Shown one piece after another: positions 52,384 to 61,715 of a DNA stretch of 64,000 nt; position 1 is the stretch's first letter, and the number at the start of each line of letters is the position of its first letter. The position numbers and the translations under genes are program-made. Under the pieces are notes generated by a model. The model was not told the origin of the DNA, made no database searches, and saw only the letters and a program-made list of their open reading frames with translations. Source of the stretch: Flavobacterium sp. (GTDB lineage: Bacteria > Bacteroidota > Bacteroidia > Flavobacteriales > Flavobacteriaceae); contig NZ_SEBS01000007.1 of assembly GCF_004211145.1 (NCBI RefSeq), forward strand, positions 1 to 64,000, read 5' to 3'.

Positions 52384-52851
52384 TCAACGTTTCGAGAAAA
52401 CAATCGCTTCGCCGGAATCGGGGTCGCCGAAACCGAAAATCAATCCGTCCGGGATTTCGTCGCCTTTGATCGTTGGATTTGCCAACGATTCAGGTGCGCC
52501 TTCTAGTAATAATCCAAAAAAAGCTGTATTTCCGGAACCCGAATCGACAAAGCCGCCAGCTTGGATTCGCCATTTACCAGCGAATGAAACTTGGCCGGCA
52601 AACTTATAGTTCCCTGCGCTGTCTGCTGTGAAAGTAGGAAAATTTTCCGCGACGTATGTCCCATTTGCAAGCAGCGTGATTTTCGATTTTCTCACGAGTT
52701 TTAACTTTGGATCGATGGTCTGTTTCTCAAAGACATAACTACCCACGACGTCCTCGGCATTGGGTTCTTTTGTCAAATACGAATGGGCGAAAGGGTCGTA
52801 CTGGCAACTCGCGAATAGCACAAAAATCAAAAACAAATCAATTCTTCTCAT
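52384..52851 (-). CDS. Hypothetical lipoprotein, 155 aa
   Basis: A small exported lipoprotein (lipobox LFASC, Cys16). The mature part has a beta-strand pattern with LANGTYVAENFPTF and GKWRIQAGGFVDSG, similar to lipocalin-like Bacteroidota lipoproteins, but I cannot assign a family. Directly upstream the strand carries a ~150-bp gap and then the 265-aa unknown. Confidence 0.75.
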   Translation of the reverse strand: MRRIDLFLIFVLFASCQYDPFAHSYLTKEPNAEDVVGSYVFEKQTIDPKLKLVRKSKITLLANGTYVAENFPTFTADSAGNYKFAGQVSFAGKWRIQAGGFVDSGSGNTAFFGLLLEGAPESLANPTIKGDEIPDGLIFGFGDPDSGEAIVFSKR

Positions 52852-52998
52852 CTTATATTTTAATCAGGAATTCGTTTCGGTCAGATGGTTACCGTTTTCA
52901 TCCGCGCTTCATACTCGACCGACAAAATAGCGGAAACAAATCTCCATCTCTGAATTTTCATGGCTTGTTCTTATCGATTAAGGTGAATGCCGACATAG

Positions 52999-53796
52999 TT
53001 AATTCAATTTATCATATTTGCGCAACAATTTCCCAATATTGTCATCGGTAATTTTCATCTCGTCGATCATTTTCGTCAATTCTGGTCTTGAGTTCGTAAT
53101 TGTTTTAAGGCTTTTTCGAACGTTCAACAAATAATTGACTGAGATCCGCTCACCTTTTTCGTTGGTCATAGAATCGACGAATTCCTTGTTCATGCTGAGA
53201 TTAGTACTGTAATGCCGCAACCATTTTATTTTTCCGTCGTATAAAAGTTCCGCCAAATAATCGCCGTTGTTTATGAATTCGCGCAAGCTTCCCATAAAGT
53301 CGTAAAAACGCATGACATTGATGTCGCGCGCAACTATTTTTTGAACGGTTTTGCCATCTTCCGTCAGTTTGATAATGTTGTGGAAACTTCGTTCATCGAC
53401 CACTTCGCCGATAAAAGTGCTGGTGGAAACCTTGACTTTCACCCTTAGTGTATCTTTATTTCGCGTTACGATTTCAGCGCGGACGTAGTCGGTAGACGTG
53501 TAATTTCGGTTTAGCCATTCGACGGGTTTTACGGCATTCACTTTAGGTGGTTCACTCCCGAAAATAAGATTTCCGTCAGCGTCCTTTATATTTCGAATGG
53601 AATTTTTGAAATACGTGAATTCGGATTGTGTCGCTGTATTGAGAAAAGTCACCTGATCGTCGGCCGAGCGAAGTTTCGTAAACGCATACGATTGGTTTGT
53701 CGTAAAAAAAATCGTTCCTTTTTCTACTGATAGTTTTTCTTGGGCAACAGCAATCGCCGACGAAAAACCGAGCAGCAAAATGACGAACCATTTCAA
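52999..53796 (-). CDS. Hypothetical exported protein, 265 aa, TTG start
   Basis: A protein with a signal peptide (MKWFVILLLGFSSAIAVAQE). The start is TTG (53796-53794): an in-frame TAA, the stop of the upstream gene, lies one codon earlier, and the only ATG nearby is out of frame. The mature part has no known domain; it contains FFTTNQSYAFTKLRS and a C-terminal helical segment ELTKMIDEMKITDDNIGKLL. It starts 3 bp after the cysteine desulfurase stop, so the pair is probably co-transcribed. Confidence 0.8.
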   Translation of the reverse strand: MKWFVILLLGFSSAIAVAQEKLSVEKGTIFFTTNQSYAFTKLRSADDQVTFLNTATQSEFTYFKNSIRNIKDADGNLIFGSEPPKVNAVKPVEWLNRNYTSTDYVRAEIVTRNKDTLRVKVKVSTSTFIGEVVDERSFHNIIKLTEDGKTVQKIVARDINVMRFYDFMGSLREFINNGDYLAELLYDGKIKWLRHYSTNLSMNKEFVDSMTNEKGERISVNYLLNVRKSLKTITNSRPELTKMIDEMKITDDNIGKLLRKYDKLN

Positions 53797-53799
53797 AAC

Positions 53800-54927
53800 T
53801 TAAACGGTTTTCAAAGCCTCAACCAAAGCATCTATGTCATCGGTCGAATTGTAATGGCTGAACGAAATCCTAAGCGATGGTTTCCGAATGTCCTCGTCGG
53901 TCAACATCTCGGCCAAAACGTGTGACGGTTTCGCACTTCCCGACTGGCAGGCGCTTCCTCTCGACAAGGCAATTCCTTTCATGTCGAGGTGAAAAAGAAT
54001 CATGATTGTCTTTTGTTCGTCCATCGGGAGACAGACGTTTAGGATGTTGTAAAACCCGTTTTCGACGCTTCCGTTTATCTTTATCTTACCGAAAGTTTTC
54101 TCCAATAACGAGACCGCATAATTCTTTAAACCAGTTATTTGCAACCTTTCACTTTCGAGATTACTATAAGAAAGTTCAAGCGCTTTCGCCATACCGGAAA
54201 TGTTGTGCACGCTTTCTGTTCCGGGACGGATTCCTTTCTCCTGTTCACCTCCGAAGAACATCGGATTCACGATCAGGCCTTTGCGGATATACGCGAAACC
54301 GATCCCTTTCGGACCGTGGAATTTATGGGCGCTCGCCACGGCGAAATCGACGGGAAGTTCCTTTAAATTGAATTCGGTCTTGCCGATTGACTGTACCGTA
54401 TCCGAATGAAAATACGCATTGTATTGCCTGCAGATATTTCCGACTTTTTCAATATTCAGCATCGTGCCGATTTCGTTGTTCACGTGCATCAACGAAACTA
54501 GCGTCGGAACATTTTCAGACAGCAGATTGACCAATTGCGTGATGTTTACCTCGCCCGAACTATCAACGTTCAAAAACTGCACGTCAATCGAAAATTCGCG
54601 CGCCAAGTGTTCGACGGTTTCCAAAACGGCGTGATGTTCTATCTTGGTCGTAATGATGCGTTCGACCTTGAAATCGACGATCGCGCTTCTGATGATCCAA
54701 TTATTCGCTTCGGTCGCGCCCGACGTAAAAATGATTTCCTGGGCAGAACAACCCAAATTTGCAGCGATGGACTTTCGCGACAACTCTATCACGCTTTTCG
54801 CATGACGCCCGACACTGTGCGTCGACGACGGATTTCCATAATCTTCGCTGAGCACTTTGGCCATCTCAGCGACAACTTCAGGCCGCAATTGCGTGGTAGC
54901 GGCATTATCTAGGTAAACGGTTTTCAA
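53800..54927 (-). CDS. Cysteine desulfurase, TTG start
   Basis: A 375-residue PLP enzyme of the IscS/NifS type that takes sulfur from cysteine for Fe-S clusters or thionucleosides. Signature HxxxTSGATEANN (FTSGATEANNW), PLP lysine K202 (ASAHKFHGPKG) and sulfur-carrying C327 in SRGSACQSGS. The start is TTG (54927), giving the usual N-terminus MKTVYLDNAATT. It ends just before the 265-aa unknown, and follows GH97 on the same strand. Confidence 0.94.
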   Translation of the reverse strand: MKTVYLDNAATTQLRPEVVAEMAKVLSEDYGNPSSTHSVGRHAKSVIELSRKSIAANLGCSAQEIIFTSGATEANNWIIRSAIVDFKVERIITTKIEHHAVLETVEHLAREFSIDVQFLNVDSSGEVNITQLVNLLSENVPTLVSLMHVNNEIGTMLNIEKVGNICRQYNAYFHSDTVQSIGKTEFNLKELPVDFAVASAHKFHGPKGIGFAYIRKGLIVNPMFFGGEQEKGIRPGTESVHNISGMAKALELSYSNLESERLQITGLKNYAVSLLEKTFGKIKINGSVENGFYNILNVCLPMDEQKTIMILFHLDMKGIALSRGSACQSGSAKPSHVLAEMLTDEDIRKPSLRISFSHYNSTDDIDALVEALKTV

Positions 54928-54976
54928 TTTTTGAATTTTTGAATCTTTAAATCTCTAAATCTTTTCAATCGCGCAA

Positions 54977-57067
54977 TTATCTAGGTAAAATGCTGATAGC
55001 TGTTCCACCGCCGGTCACGAGCGAGAGGTTGATCTTCGATTTCGAATCGACATCGATCGTGCGGATTTTATAGGCCTTTGGATTTCCGTCCCAAGTCGCG
55101 TCAGGCGCGTCTTCGTAAACGGTCGCCCTGTATTTTTTTCCGGGCGTCAAAAAATCGAGTGTGATCGACGATTTACGGGCGTTTTCGTCGGTGATTGCGC
55201 CAACGAACCAACTTTCCTTGCCTTTCGCCTTGCGCGCAATCGTGATGTAATCTCCGGGTTCGGCCTCAAGGATTCTCGTGTCGTCCCAATCGGCCGCTAC
55301 GTCTTTTATGAATTGGAAGGCGTCGGGATAACGTTCGTAATTTTCGGGCAAATCGGCGGCCATCTGCAAAGGTGAATACATCGTCACGTAAAGCGCGAGC
55401 TGTTTCGCTAACGTCGTATGAACCTGTTCCTTGCGCGCCGGATCATAATAACTGCGCTGTATCTCGAAAATACCGGGCGTATAATCCATCGGTCCGCCAA
55501 GCAAACGCGTGAACGGCAAAATAGTTTCGTGCATGGGTGGATTTCCCGTACTCCAGGCGTTGAACTCGTTTCCTCTCGCGGCTTCGGCCGATACGTAATT
55601 CGGCCAGGTGCGATGAACGCCCGTCGGACGAGATGATTCGTGCGAATTCACCATGATCTTGCGCTCGGCCGCACGCTGCACGACCCAATTGAAATGATTC
55701 ACCATGGTTTGGCCGTCGTGCCATTCGCCCCTTGGGATAATGCGCCCGACGTAACCCGTTTTCACGGCCTTGTAACCGTATTTGTCCATGAAATCGTAGG
55801 CGCGATCGAGTCGTCTTTCGTAGTTGGCGACCGAACCCGACGTTTCGTGGTGCATGATGATCTGCACGTTTTTCGACTTCGCGTAATCGGTGACTTCCTG
55901 AACATTGAAATCAGGATAAGGCGTCACGAAATCGAAAACTTCTTCTTTCCAGTTTCCGAACCAATCTTCCCAACCGACGTTCCAACCTTCGATCAAAACC
56001 CCGTCAAAGCCGTTCTTCGCGGCAAAATCAATATATCGTTTGGCATTCTTGGTCGTTGCACCGTGAATTCCGTTTGGTTTGAGTTCGCCTGTTTGCTGGT
56101 CGACCTTTCCATAGTTCCATGAGCTCTTATCGATGTGCATTTCCCACCAGATCCCGACATATTTCATCGGTTTGATCCACGATGTGTCATCGATCTTCGA
56201 CGGTTCGTTTAGATTCAGCGTCATCTTCGACGATAGGATTTTGCGCGCGTCGTTCGTCACGAAAACCGTTCGCCACGGCAATTTGCAAGGCGTTTGCAGG
56301 AAAGCGACGTCAGTTCCGCCTGCGTTCGGAGCGAGGTCGGCGCGGAACGTGAACGTTTTCTTATCGAGCGTCAGATGCATCACGGGATAGTTGATCACCG
56401 CCGCCTCGAAGATATTAAGGTACAGATTGTCTTTGGTTTTCATCATCAATGGCGACTGGACGCGGTTGGCATCCATCGGTCCTTTGAATCCGATTCCGTT
56501 GCTGATCGTACTTTGGTCGCCGTTTATTTGCGAAAGGGCCGATTCGGTGTAAATGTATTCCTGGCTGTCGAAATCGCCCGGAATCCAAAACGATTTGTGG
56601 TCGCCCGTAAGATTGAACTCGGTAAATTCGCCGGTTACGGTAAAATATTTCCATCGATATTGGTCGGGAAATTCGTATCGGAACGCCAAACCTTCGTCGT
56701 ACAGCCTGAACACGATATTCATCTTGCGCTCGGTGGTCGTCTGCAGCAATTGGATCGTCAATTGGTTATAATTATCCCTGATCGTCGCGACCTCGCCAAG
56801 CACGGGCTTCCACGTTTCATTGGCCGATCCCGTCTCGAACTTCACGACCTTAAAATCGGCGTTCAACATTTCGTTGTTCTGGAGCGCGAGCCCCAGCATA
56901 CTTTGCTCAAGCACCGAATTGTCTTTATATCGCAGCGTATACGAAGGTTTTCCGTTATCGACAAGCCTGAATTCGAGCTTGATATCTTTTGAAGGCGATA
57001 AAAGCTGGGTTTGGGCGTCCATCGATGCGCCCGAAAAAATAAGCGTAAGCAGAAGTATTTTTTTCAT
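54977..57067 (-). CDS. Glycoside hydrolase family 97 (SusB-like alpha-glucosidase/galactosidase)
   Basis: A 696-residue exported glycosidase with a signal peptide (GASMDAQT). An N-terminal beta-sandwich (~20-280) is followed by a TIM barrel (~300-600: KYVGIWWEMHIDKSSWNYGK, GFDGVLIEGWNVGWEDW, IIMHHETSG, IMVNSHESSRPTG, ARGNEFNAW) and a C-terminal beta-domain. The HESSRPTG glutamate and HHETSG glutamate are family landmarks. Inverting members have Glu as base; retaining ones Asp. This copy shows Glu. Substrate presumably starch-derived oligosaccharides, as for SusB. Confidence 0.92.
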   Translation of the reverse strand: MKKILLLTLIFSGASMDAQTQLLSPSKDIKLEFRLVDNGKPSYTLRYKDNSVLEQSMLGLALQNNEMLNADFKVVKFETGSANETWKPVLGEVATIRDNYNQLTIQLLQTTTERKMNIVFRLYDEGLAFRYEFPDQYRWKYFTVTGEFTEFNLTGDHKSFWIPGDFDSQEYIYTESALSQINGDQSTISNGIGFKGPMDANRVQSPLMMKTKDNLYLNIFEAAVINYPVMHLTLDKKTFTFRADLAPNAGGTDVAFLQTPCKLPWRTVFVTNDARKILSSKMTLNLNEPSKIDDTSWIKPMKYVGIWWEMHIDKSSWNYGKVDQQTGELKPNGIHGATTKNAKRYIDFAAKNGFDGVLIEGWNVGWEDWFGNWKEEVFDFVTPYPDFNVQEVTDYAKSKNVQIIMHHETSGSVANYERRLDRAYDFMDKYGYKAVKTGYVGRIIPRGEWHDGQTMVNHFNWVVQRAAERKIMVNSHESSRPTGVHRTWPNYVSAEAARGNEFNAWSTGNPPMHETILPFTRLLGGPMDYTPGIFEIQRSYYDPARKEQVHTTLAKQLALYVTMYSPLQMAADLPENYERYPDAFQFIKDVAADWDDTRILEAEPGDYITIARKAKGKESWFVGAITDENARKSSITLDFLTPGKKYRATVYEDAPDATWDGNPKAYKIRTIDVDSKSKINLSLVTGGGTAISILPR

Positions 57068-57170
57068 GTTGCGACGTGCAAAGTTTTTAGAGAGGAAAGC
57101 AAAGATACTAATATACGGTTAAAATTTTCCCATCGCGAGGGTTGCATAGCCTGTGGTAAACAAAAACAGT

Positions 57171-57178
57171 TATTTTTG
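57171..57178 (+). promoter_or_regulatory. Candidate -7 box
   Basis: TATTTTTG, 16 bp before the ATG of the lipoprotein gene at 57195. Confidence 0.4.
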
Positions 57179-57194
57179 CTCAAAATTCCATTGC

Positions 57195-58202
57195 ATGAAA
57201 AGAATATTCGCGCTTTTGCTTATCGGCTTGTCGCTCAACGGTTGCGATGATGGCGACCTTATTTTTGACGAGTTCGACTTTGAGGACGTGAGCGTTGCCC
57301 GATGTCCGAACGTGGCCACGGGTGTGACGAGCAACATCTTGTACAAAATCAACAATCCGGAGATACTGATTTTGCAGATCCCGAATCTCGAAACGGTTCT
57401 GCCCGACACTCCGACTCCAGCCGAGGGATTGGATCCGATTTCAATAGACGGCACGAACATTCGCGTCGTATACCGATTGTATAACGGCGATGCCACCGCT
57501 GCCAATATCTGCGACGCCATACAACCACCTACGCCTGCCGTAACCGAGGAATGGAATGCGATCGCCGGTATGATTTACATCACGACGACCGCCATCATCA
57601 CGCCCAACACTGCCGACGGTTTTACGGGAGGTGAGACCATCTCGAAACTGCGCCATGCCATAAAACTTAAAAATATCACGTTCCAGACGCCGAACAATCA
57701 GATCAGGCGAGATTCATTGGCATTCGGGAATTATGACAGTGCGTTCGATGCACCGACACTCAATATCGGAGGAACGCCCGCAGTGTGCGATTTAGCGAGC
57801 CCGTCGCCTTATGATTTGCTGTATAAAGTTGCGGCCGCGACTGCGATCACAATTAACATCGATCCGGCACTTTTGGACGAAACGATACTCGGAACACCAA
57901 AAACCGGCGTTATTTCGGGCGAAATGAACCGAGTGACGTACAGGGAATATGCAATAGGCACGGATTTATCTGCCTTAACTAATTTCTGCACCGAATTTCC
58001 TGCTTTGACGCCCACCGAAACTTGGATCAGCCAGGACGGTGTCGTTGGTGTAAGTGGCATTGTGGAAGTAACCACGACTACGCTTGGAAGCGGCGTCACG
58101 CATACGATAAAACTTAAGAATGTAAGGCTCCAGAATTCGGCGGGTAACCTGTCGTTCAAGATTGCCGACGATTACGAGTTCGGTGAACTTATCGTGAATT
58201 AG
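57195..58202 (+). CDS. Hypothetical lipoprotein, 335 aa
   Basis: An exported lipoprotein (lipobox LNGC, Cys17) with an acidic start (DDGDLIFDEFDFEDVSV). It contains two similar halves: ILYKINNPEILILQIPNLET and LLYKVAAATAITINIDPALL both follow a short cysteine motif and precede a VVYRLYNGD or VTYREYAIG strand, pointing to a duplicated beta domain. Each half later has a HTIKLKNVRLQ or HAIKLKNITFQ strand. No family recognised. Confidence 0.8.
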   Translation: MKRIFALLLIGLSLNGCDDGDLIFDEFDFEDVSVARCPNVATGVTSNILYKINNPEILILQIPNLETVLPDTPTPAEGLDPISIDGTNIRVVYRLYNGDATAANICDAIQPPTPAVTEEWNAIAGMIYITTTAIITPNTADGFTGGETISKLRHAIKLKNITFQTPNNQIRRDSLAFGNYDSAFDAPTLNIGGTPAVCDLASPSPYDLLYKVAAATAITINIDPALLDETILGTPKTGVISGEMNRVTYREYAIGTDLSALTNFCTEFPALTPTETWISQDGVVGVSGIVEVTTTTLGSGVTHTIKLKNVRLQNSAGNLSFKIADDYEFGELIVN

Positions 58203-58242
58203 ATTTCGATGACAAAGCACAAAGAAATGTGCTTGACTCCAT

Positions 58243-58296
58243 AAAATCAGTCATGGATCATACGACGAAACTCGTTGATTCATGGCTGATTTTTTT
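58243..58296 (+). terminator. Terminator of the 335-aa lipoprotein gene
   Basis: AAATCAGTCATG (58244-58255) with CATGGCTGATTT (58281-58292), one G-T pair, then Ts. A smaller hairpin AAGCAC/GTGCTT lies just before it. Confidence 0.75.
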
Positions 58297-58843
58297 AGCT
58301 CTGTTTGAAATATACTTCTGTCGCGCCCTGTCCGTATTTTTGGTAATTGCCGTCGCGGAAATCGATTCCGTCGTATCGGCCCAACAAAAAATCAAGTTCC
58401 GATTTTAGAATCCCTTCACCGACACCGTGTATCAAAACGATTTTGGGGATTCGATTTCGGACGGCAAAATCAAGATGGCGTTTCGCCGTATCGAGCTGTA
58501 TCGTGAGGATGTCGAAATTCGAAAGATGCTTGTAGTTTTTGACGAGTTTTTCGATGTGCAGATCAAATTCGGGCGGAGGAATTTCACCTTTCACTTTCTT
58601 CTCTTTCGTGAACGAACGCGGTTTTGGAATCTCTTTATCCTTTTTTATCGAGTTGAAATTGACGCTTCCGATTTGCTTACTTAAATCATTGGAAACGTTT
58701 ATCTTAATCAATTCATTGACAAAATAAGTCATCTGAAAACCATCGGTGGTTTCTATCGTTATGACATTTCCTTTGACGTCCGTGACAATGCCGTCGAACG
58801 CGTCGTCGAGCACTGAAACTTTGTCTCCTTTATTCAGTATCAT
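58295..58843 (-). CDS. Smr domain-containing protein
   Basis: A 182-residue protein. The first ~60 residues form a small SH3-like domain (GDKVSVLDDAFDGIVTDVKG). The C-terminal ~85 residues are a Smr (small MutS-related) nuclease domain with DLHIEKL and IVLIHGVGEGILKSEL. The last strand reads GATEVYFK. Smr domains cut branched DNA or RNA; the present function is unknown. It overlaps the next upstream gene by 14 bp. Confidence 0.88.
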   Translation of the reverse strand: MILNKGDKVSVLDDAFDGIVTDVKGNVITIETTDGFQMTYFVNELIKINVSNDLSKQIGSVNFNSIKKDKEIPKPRSFTKEKKVKGEIPPPEFDLHIEKLVKNYKHLSNFDILTIQLDTAKRHLDFAVRNRIPKIVLIHGVGEGILKSELDFLLGRYDGIDFRDGNYQKYGQGATEVYFKQS

Positions 58844-59015
58844 CGTCAGAATTTTTGTCGTTTTTACTTTTTATTTTCGAACTCAAATTGATTACGCCCA
58901 TCATGAAAACCACGACAGCGGCGCACATGATATAGACGCTAGGTCGCTCCTTGCTTTGTTCATAAATCGCGATGAGAACGGCGACGATCGCCAATGGTAA
59001 AAGCCAGTTTTTCAT
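58830..59015 (-). CDS. Small two-helix membrane protein, 61 aa
   Basis: Starts MKNWLLPLAIVAVLIAIYEQ and has a second helix VYIMCAAVVVFMMGVINL, then a charged tail KSKNDKNSDDDTE. Its last 14 bp overlap the Smr gene start, indicating translational coupling. No known family. Confidence 0.75.
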   Translation of the reverse strand: MKNWLLPLAIVAVLIAIYEQSKERPSVYIMCAAVVVFMMGVINLSSKIKSKNDKNSDDDTE

Positions 59016-59104
59016 GTTCGGGGTAAACGACAAATGTAAGGAGTTGTATTTTTAAAACAGGTTCCGAAAGTTTGATTTTCGTAATATTGTCAAAAATAGA
59101 AACG

Positions 59105-59383
59105 ATGGAAGAATACATGGTTCCATGTTTGAACAAGAAAATTTTCGGCGTCGATTGCCCGGGTTGTGGAACGCAGCGCGCTTTGGTTTTGATCGCCGAC
59201 GGGGAATTCGTCGCTGCCTTCCATATGTTTCCCGCAATCTACACGACAATCTTACTTTTCGTTTTCATCGGACTGCACTTCCTGGATCGGTCGCACAAAT
59301 ACCACAAACTTATTATCGGCCTCGCGATCGTTAACGCGGTGATTACGATTATTGCATATATTTACAAAATGTCACACCAATAA
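59105..59383 (+). CDS. DUF2752 domain-containing membrane protein
   Basis: A 92-residue protein with the CPGCGTQRA motif (DUF2752), a possible metal or haem site, and two membrane helices (about 38-58 and 66-86). It is divergent from the Smr pair and precedes the CCC-motif gene by 8 bp, so both are in one operon. Confidence 0.88.
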   Translation: MEEYMVPCLNKKIFGVDCPGCGTQRALVLIADGEFVAAFHMFPAIYTTILLFVFIGLHFLDRSHKYHKLIIGLAIVNAVITIIAYIYKMSHQ

Positions 59384-59390
59384 CCAATCG

Positions 59391-59711
59391 ATGATGGAAC
59401 AAAACAAACTACCTAATGCCACGGCCGTACTCGTACTTGGCATTTTATCTATTTGCACCTGCTGCTGCTGGGGACCGATAGGATTAGCGCTCGGAATCAT
59501 TGCACTCGTACTAGCCAAAAAGGACGACGTCTTGTATCTGGCGAATCCGGAATTATATTCGAATTACTCAAATATCAAAACGGGCAGGATTTTAGCGATA
59601 ATCGGAATCGTGCTGAATGTGATCTCAACGGTGCTTACGATCTACAGCATGACAACCGATCAGGCCGATAATGTGACGCAACTCAGACAGCTGCTCGAAC
59701 AGTACAAATAA
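59391..59711 (+). CDS. CCC motif membrane protein
   Basis: A 106-residue protein with two membrane helices and the cysteine cluster ICTCCCWGPIGLALGI, the defining trait of a small Bacteroidota family. A second ATG one codon on (59394) is equally good. Function unknown; it pairs here and in related genomes with DUF2752. Confidence 0.85.
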   Translation: MMEQNKLPNATAVLVLGILSICTCCCWGPIGLALGIIALVLAKKDDVLYLANPELYSNYSNIKTGRILAIIGIVLNVISTVLTIYSMTTDQADNVTQLRQLLEQYK

Positions 59712-59725
59712 TAATTTTGCACAAT

Positions 59726-59757
59726 AAAAAATCCGCCGATCGGCGGATTTTTTTTAT
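59726..59757. terminator. Bidirectional terminator
   Basis: AAATCCGCC (59729-59737) with GGCGGATTT (59742-59750) across GATC, between the convergent CCC-motif and rocD genes. Confidence 0.9.
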
Positions 59758-60998
59758 TTCTCGAATTCCCTGAGCGTCCTGATGATAATCGAAACGCAAT
59801 CAAGCAATTGTTCCTCGTTCATGACCAAAGGCGGCGCGAACCTGATGATATTGCCGTGGGTCGGTTTCGCAAGCAGCCCATTGTCACGCAGCGCCATGCA
59901 GATATCCCAGGCCGTGGAACTGTCCTCGGTATCATTGATGACGATCGCGTTGAGCAAACCTTTCCCTCGAACCAACGTCGCGATGTTTGAAGTCTTGATG
60001 TACTCGCCTATCTTCTCGCGGAAAATTTGCCCGAGATATTCGGCGTTCTCAGCGAGTTTTTCATCTGAAACGACTCCGAGTGCCGCAATCGCAACCGCAG
60101 CGGCGATCGGGTTTCCTCCGAAAGTAGAGCCGTGCTGGCCAGGCTTTATGACGTTCATGATCGGGTTATTTGCCAAGACTGCCGAAACCGGATAAACGCC
60201 ACCCGAAAGTGCCTTGCCCAAAACCAAAATATCGGGAACGACATTTTCATGGTCCACGGCGAGTAATTTCCCGGTGCGCGCGATTCCCGTCTGCACTTCA
60301 TCGGCGATGAAAAGCACGTCATATTTTTCACACAGCGCTTTCGCTTTGGCGAGATAACCTTCGCTCGGCACGTAAACGCCCGCCTCGCCCTGGATCGGCT
60401 CCACGAGGAAACCGGCTACGTTTTTAGATGACGACAACGCGTTTTCGAGCGCATTCAAATCGTCGTATGGGATTTTCGTGAATCCGGGCGTGTAAGGACC
60501 GAAGTTCTTGCGCGCGCCTTCATCGTTCGAAAAAGAAATAATGGTCGTGGTACGTCCGTGGAAATTGCCTTCGCAGACGATGATTTCAGCTTGCTTCTCG
60601 GCGATCCCTTTTACTTCGTACGCCCATTTTCGGCACAATTTCAACGCGGTCTCGACGGCTTCGGCTCCTGTATTCATCGGAAGCATCTTGTCAAAACCAA
60701 AATAGTTCGTGAGGAATTCTTCGTACGGGCCGAGTTTGTCATTATAAAACGCGCGCGAAGTCAACGTAAGCGTCTTGGCCTGCTCGATCATCGCATTGAT
60801 AATCGCAGGATGGCAATGCCCTTGGTTCACGGCCGAATACGCCGAAAGGAAATCATAATAACGCTTTCCCTCGACATCCCAAACATACACGCCCTCGCCT
60901 TTCGAGAGTACGACAGGCAGCGGATGATAGTTGTGCGCACCGTATTGGTCTTCCAAACCCATCAGCGCCTCTGATCTTGTTTTTTCTAAAACCGACAT
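59754..60998 (-). CDS. rocD: Ornithine--oxo-acid transaminase
   Basis: A 414-residue class III PLP aminotransferase that converts ornithine and 2-oxoglutarate to glutamate semialdehyde and glutamate in arginine breakdown. The start [18 protein letters not shown] and the segments [29 protein letters not shown] and [15 protein letters not shown] (PLP lysine) agree with OAT. Monocistronic here. Confidence 0.95.
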   Translation of the reverse strand: MSVLEKTRSEALMGLEDQYGAHNYHPLPVVLSKGEGVYVWDVEGKRYYDFLSAYSAVNQGHCHPAIINAMIEQAKTLTLTSRAFYNDKLGPYEEFLTNYFGFDKMLPMNTGAEAVETALKLCRKWAYEVKGIAEKQAEIIVCEGNFHGRTTTIISFSNDEGARKNFGPYTPGFTKIPYDDLNALENALSSSKNVAGFLVEPIQGEAGVYVPSEGYLAKAKALCEKYDVLFIADEVQTGIARTGKLLAVDHENVVPDILVLGKALSGGVYPVSAVLANNPIMNVIKPGQHGSTFGGNPIAAAVAIAALGVVSDEKLAENAEYLGQIFREKIGEYIKTSNIATLVRGKGLLNAIVINDTEDSSTAWDICMALRDNGLLAKPTHGNIIRFAPPLVMNEEQLLDCVSIIIRTLREFEK

Positions 60999-61157
60999 GA
61001 AGTTGATTTTTAAATTATTTTTTAGAATTCCTGCTTGTGGAGAGAAATCATCCGATTTTGGTCAAAAATAATGAATATTCGACAAAATTTACGAGAAGCC
61101 AACCGTTAAACTTTGACACTCGAATCCAAAAGCGAATGTTAAAACCGCGTTACCGAA

Positions 61158-61188
61158 TTGTAAACTTCTTACGGATACGATATATTTG
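61158..61188 (+). promoter_or_regulatory. Promoter with both -33 and -7 boxes
   Basis: TTG (61158-61160), 20 bases, then TATATTTG (61181-61188), 26 bp before the ATG of the 148-aa lipoprotein. The spacing lies in the usual 17-23 range for flavobacterial promoters. Confidence 0.6.
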
Positions 61189-61214
61189 AGCAAACAACAA
61201 CAAATACAATTCCT

Positions 61215-61661
61215 ATGAGAAAAATTACTTTTTTACTTTTCATTGCCGCACTGCCATTGGTTTCCTGCAGTTCGTCGGACGACAAGGACCAAGTCGGGCG
61301 ACACATCAAAGCAACCATCGACGGAACGGCCTACACCTTCAACACGTTAACGGTCAGCACCGACGAATATACGGAAGGCGACTTCACGTACACCGACGTC
61401 ACGATGACAGGATCCGTAAATAACGACCCTGCCAAAACGGTTTCCATCGTAGTCATGGAAGGCGCGACCGGAAACGACGCGAGCTGGTATTTTGGGCATC
61501 ATCACGACGGAGAGGAATTCTTGAAAGACGATTCGTTCTCGACGATCATCAGCGAAAACGCAGGCCGCCGAATAAAAGGAACGTTTTCAGGGAACGTAGT
61601 ATCAAATGAAGATGGCGAAATAAAGACCATTACGAACGGCTCCTTCGAAGTCACTTACTAG
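61215..61661 (+). CDS. Hypothetical lipoprotein, 148 aa
   Basis: A small exported lipoprotein (lipobox PLVSC, Cys18, followed by SSSDDKDQ). It has a histidine-rich patch YFGHHHDGEEF (about residues 92-102) that could bind metal. Otherwise a beta-rich pattern (AYTFNTLTVSTDEYTEGDFT). Unrecognised family. Confidence 0.78.
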   Translation: MRKITFLLFIAALPLVSCSSSDDKDQVGRHIKATIDGTAYTFNTLTVSTDEYTEGDFTYTDVTMTGSVNNDPAKTVSIVVMEGATGNDASWYFGHHHDGEEFLKDDSFSTIISENAGRRIKGTFSGNVVSNEDGEIKTITNGSFEVTY

Positions 61662-61681
61662 ATAGTAATAAAAATAAAGAA

Positions 61682-61714
61682 TAAAAAAAGCCCCGCATTT
61701 CCGCAGGGCTTTTT
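61682..61714. terminator. Bidirectional terminator
   Basis: AAAAGCCC (61686-61693) with GGGCTTTT (61706-61713) between convergent genes. Confidence 0.85.
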
Positions 61715-61715
61715 G

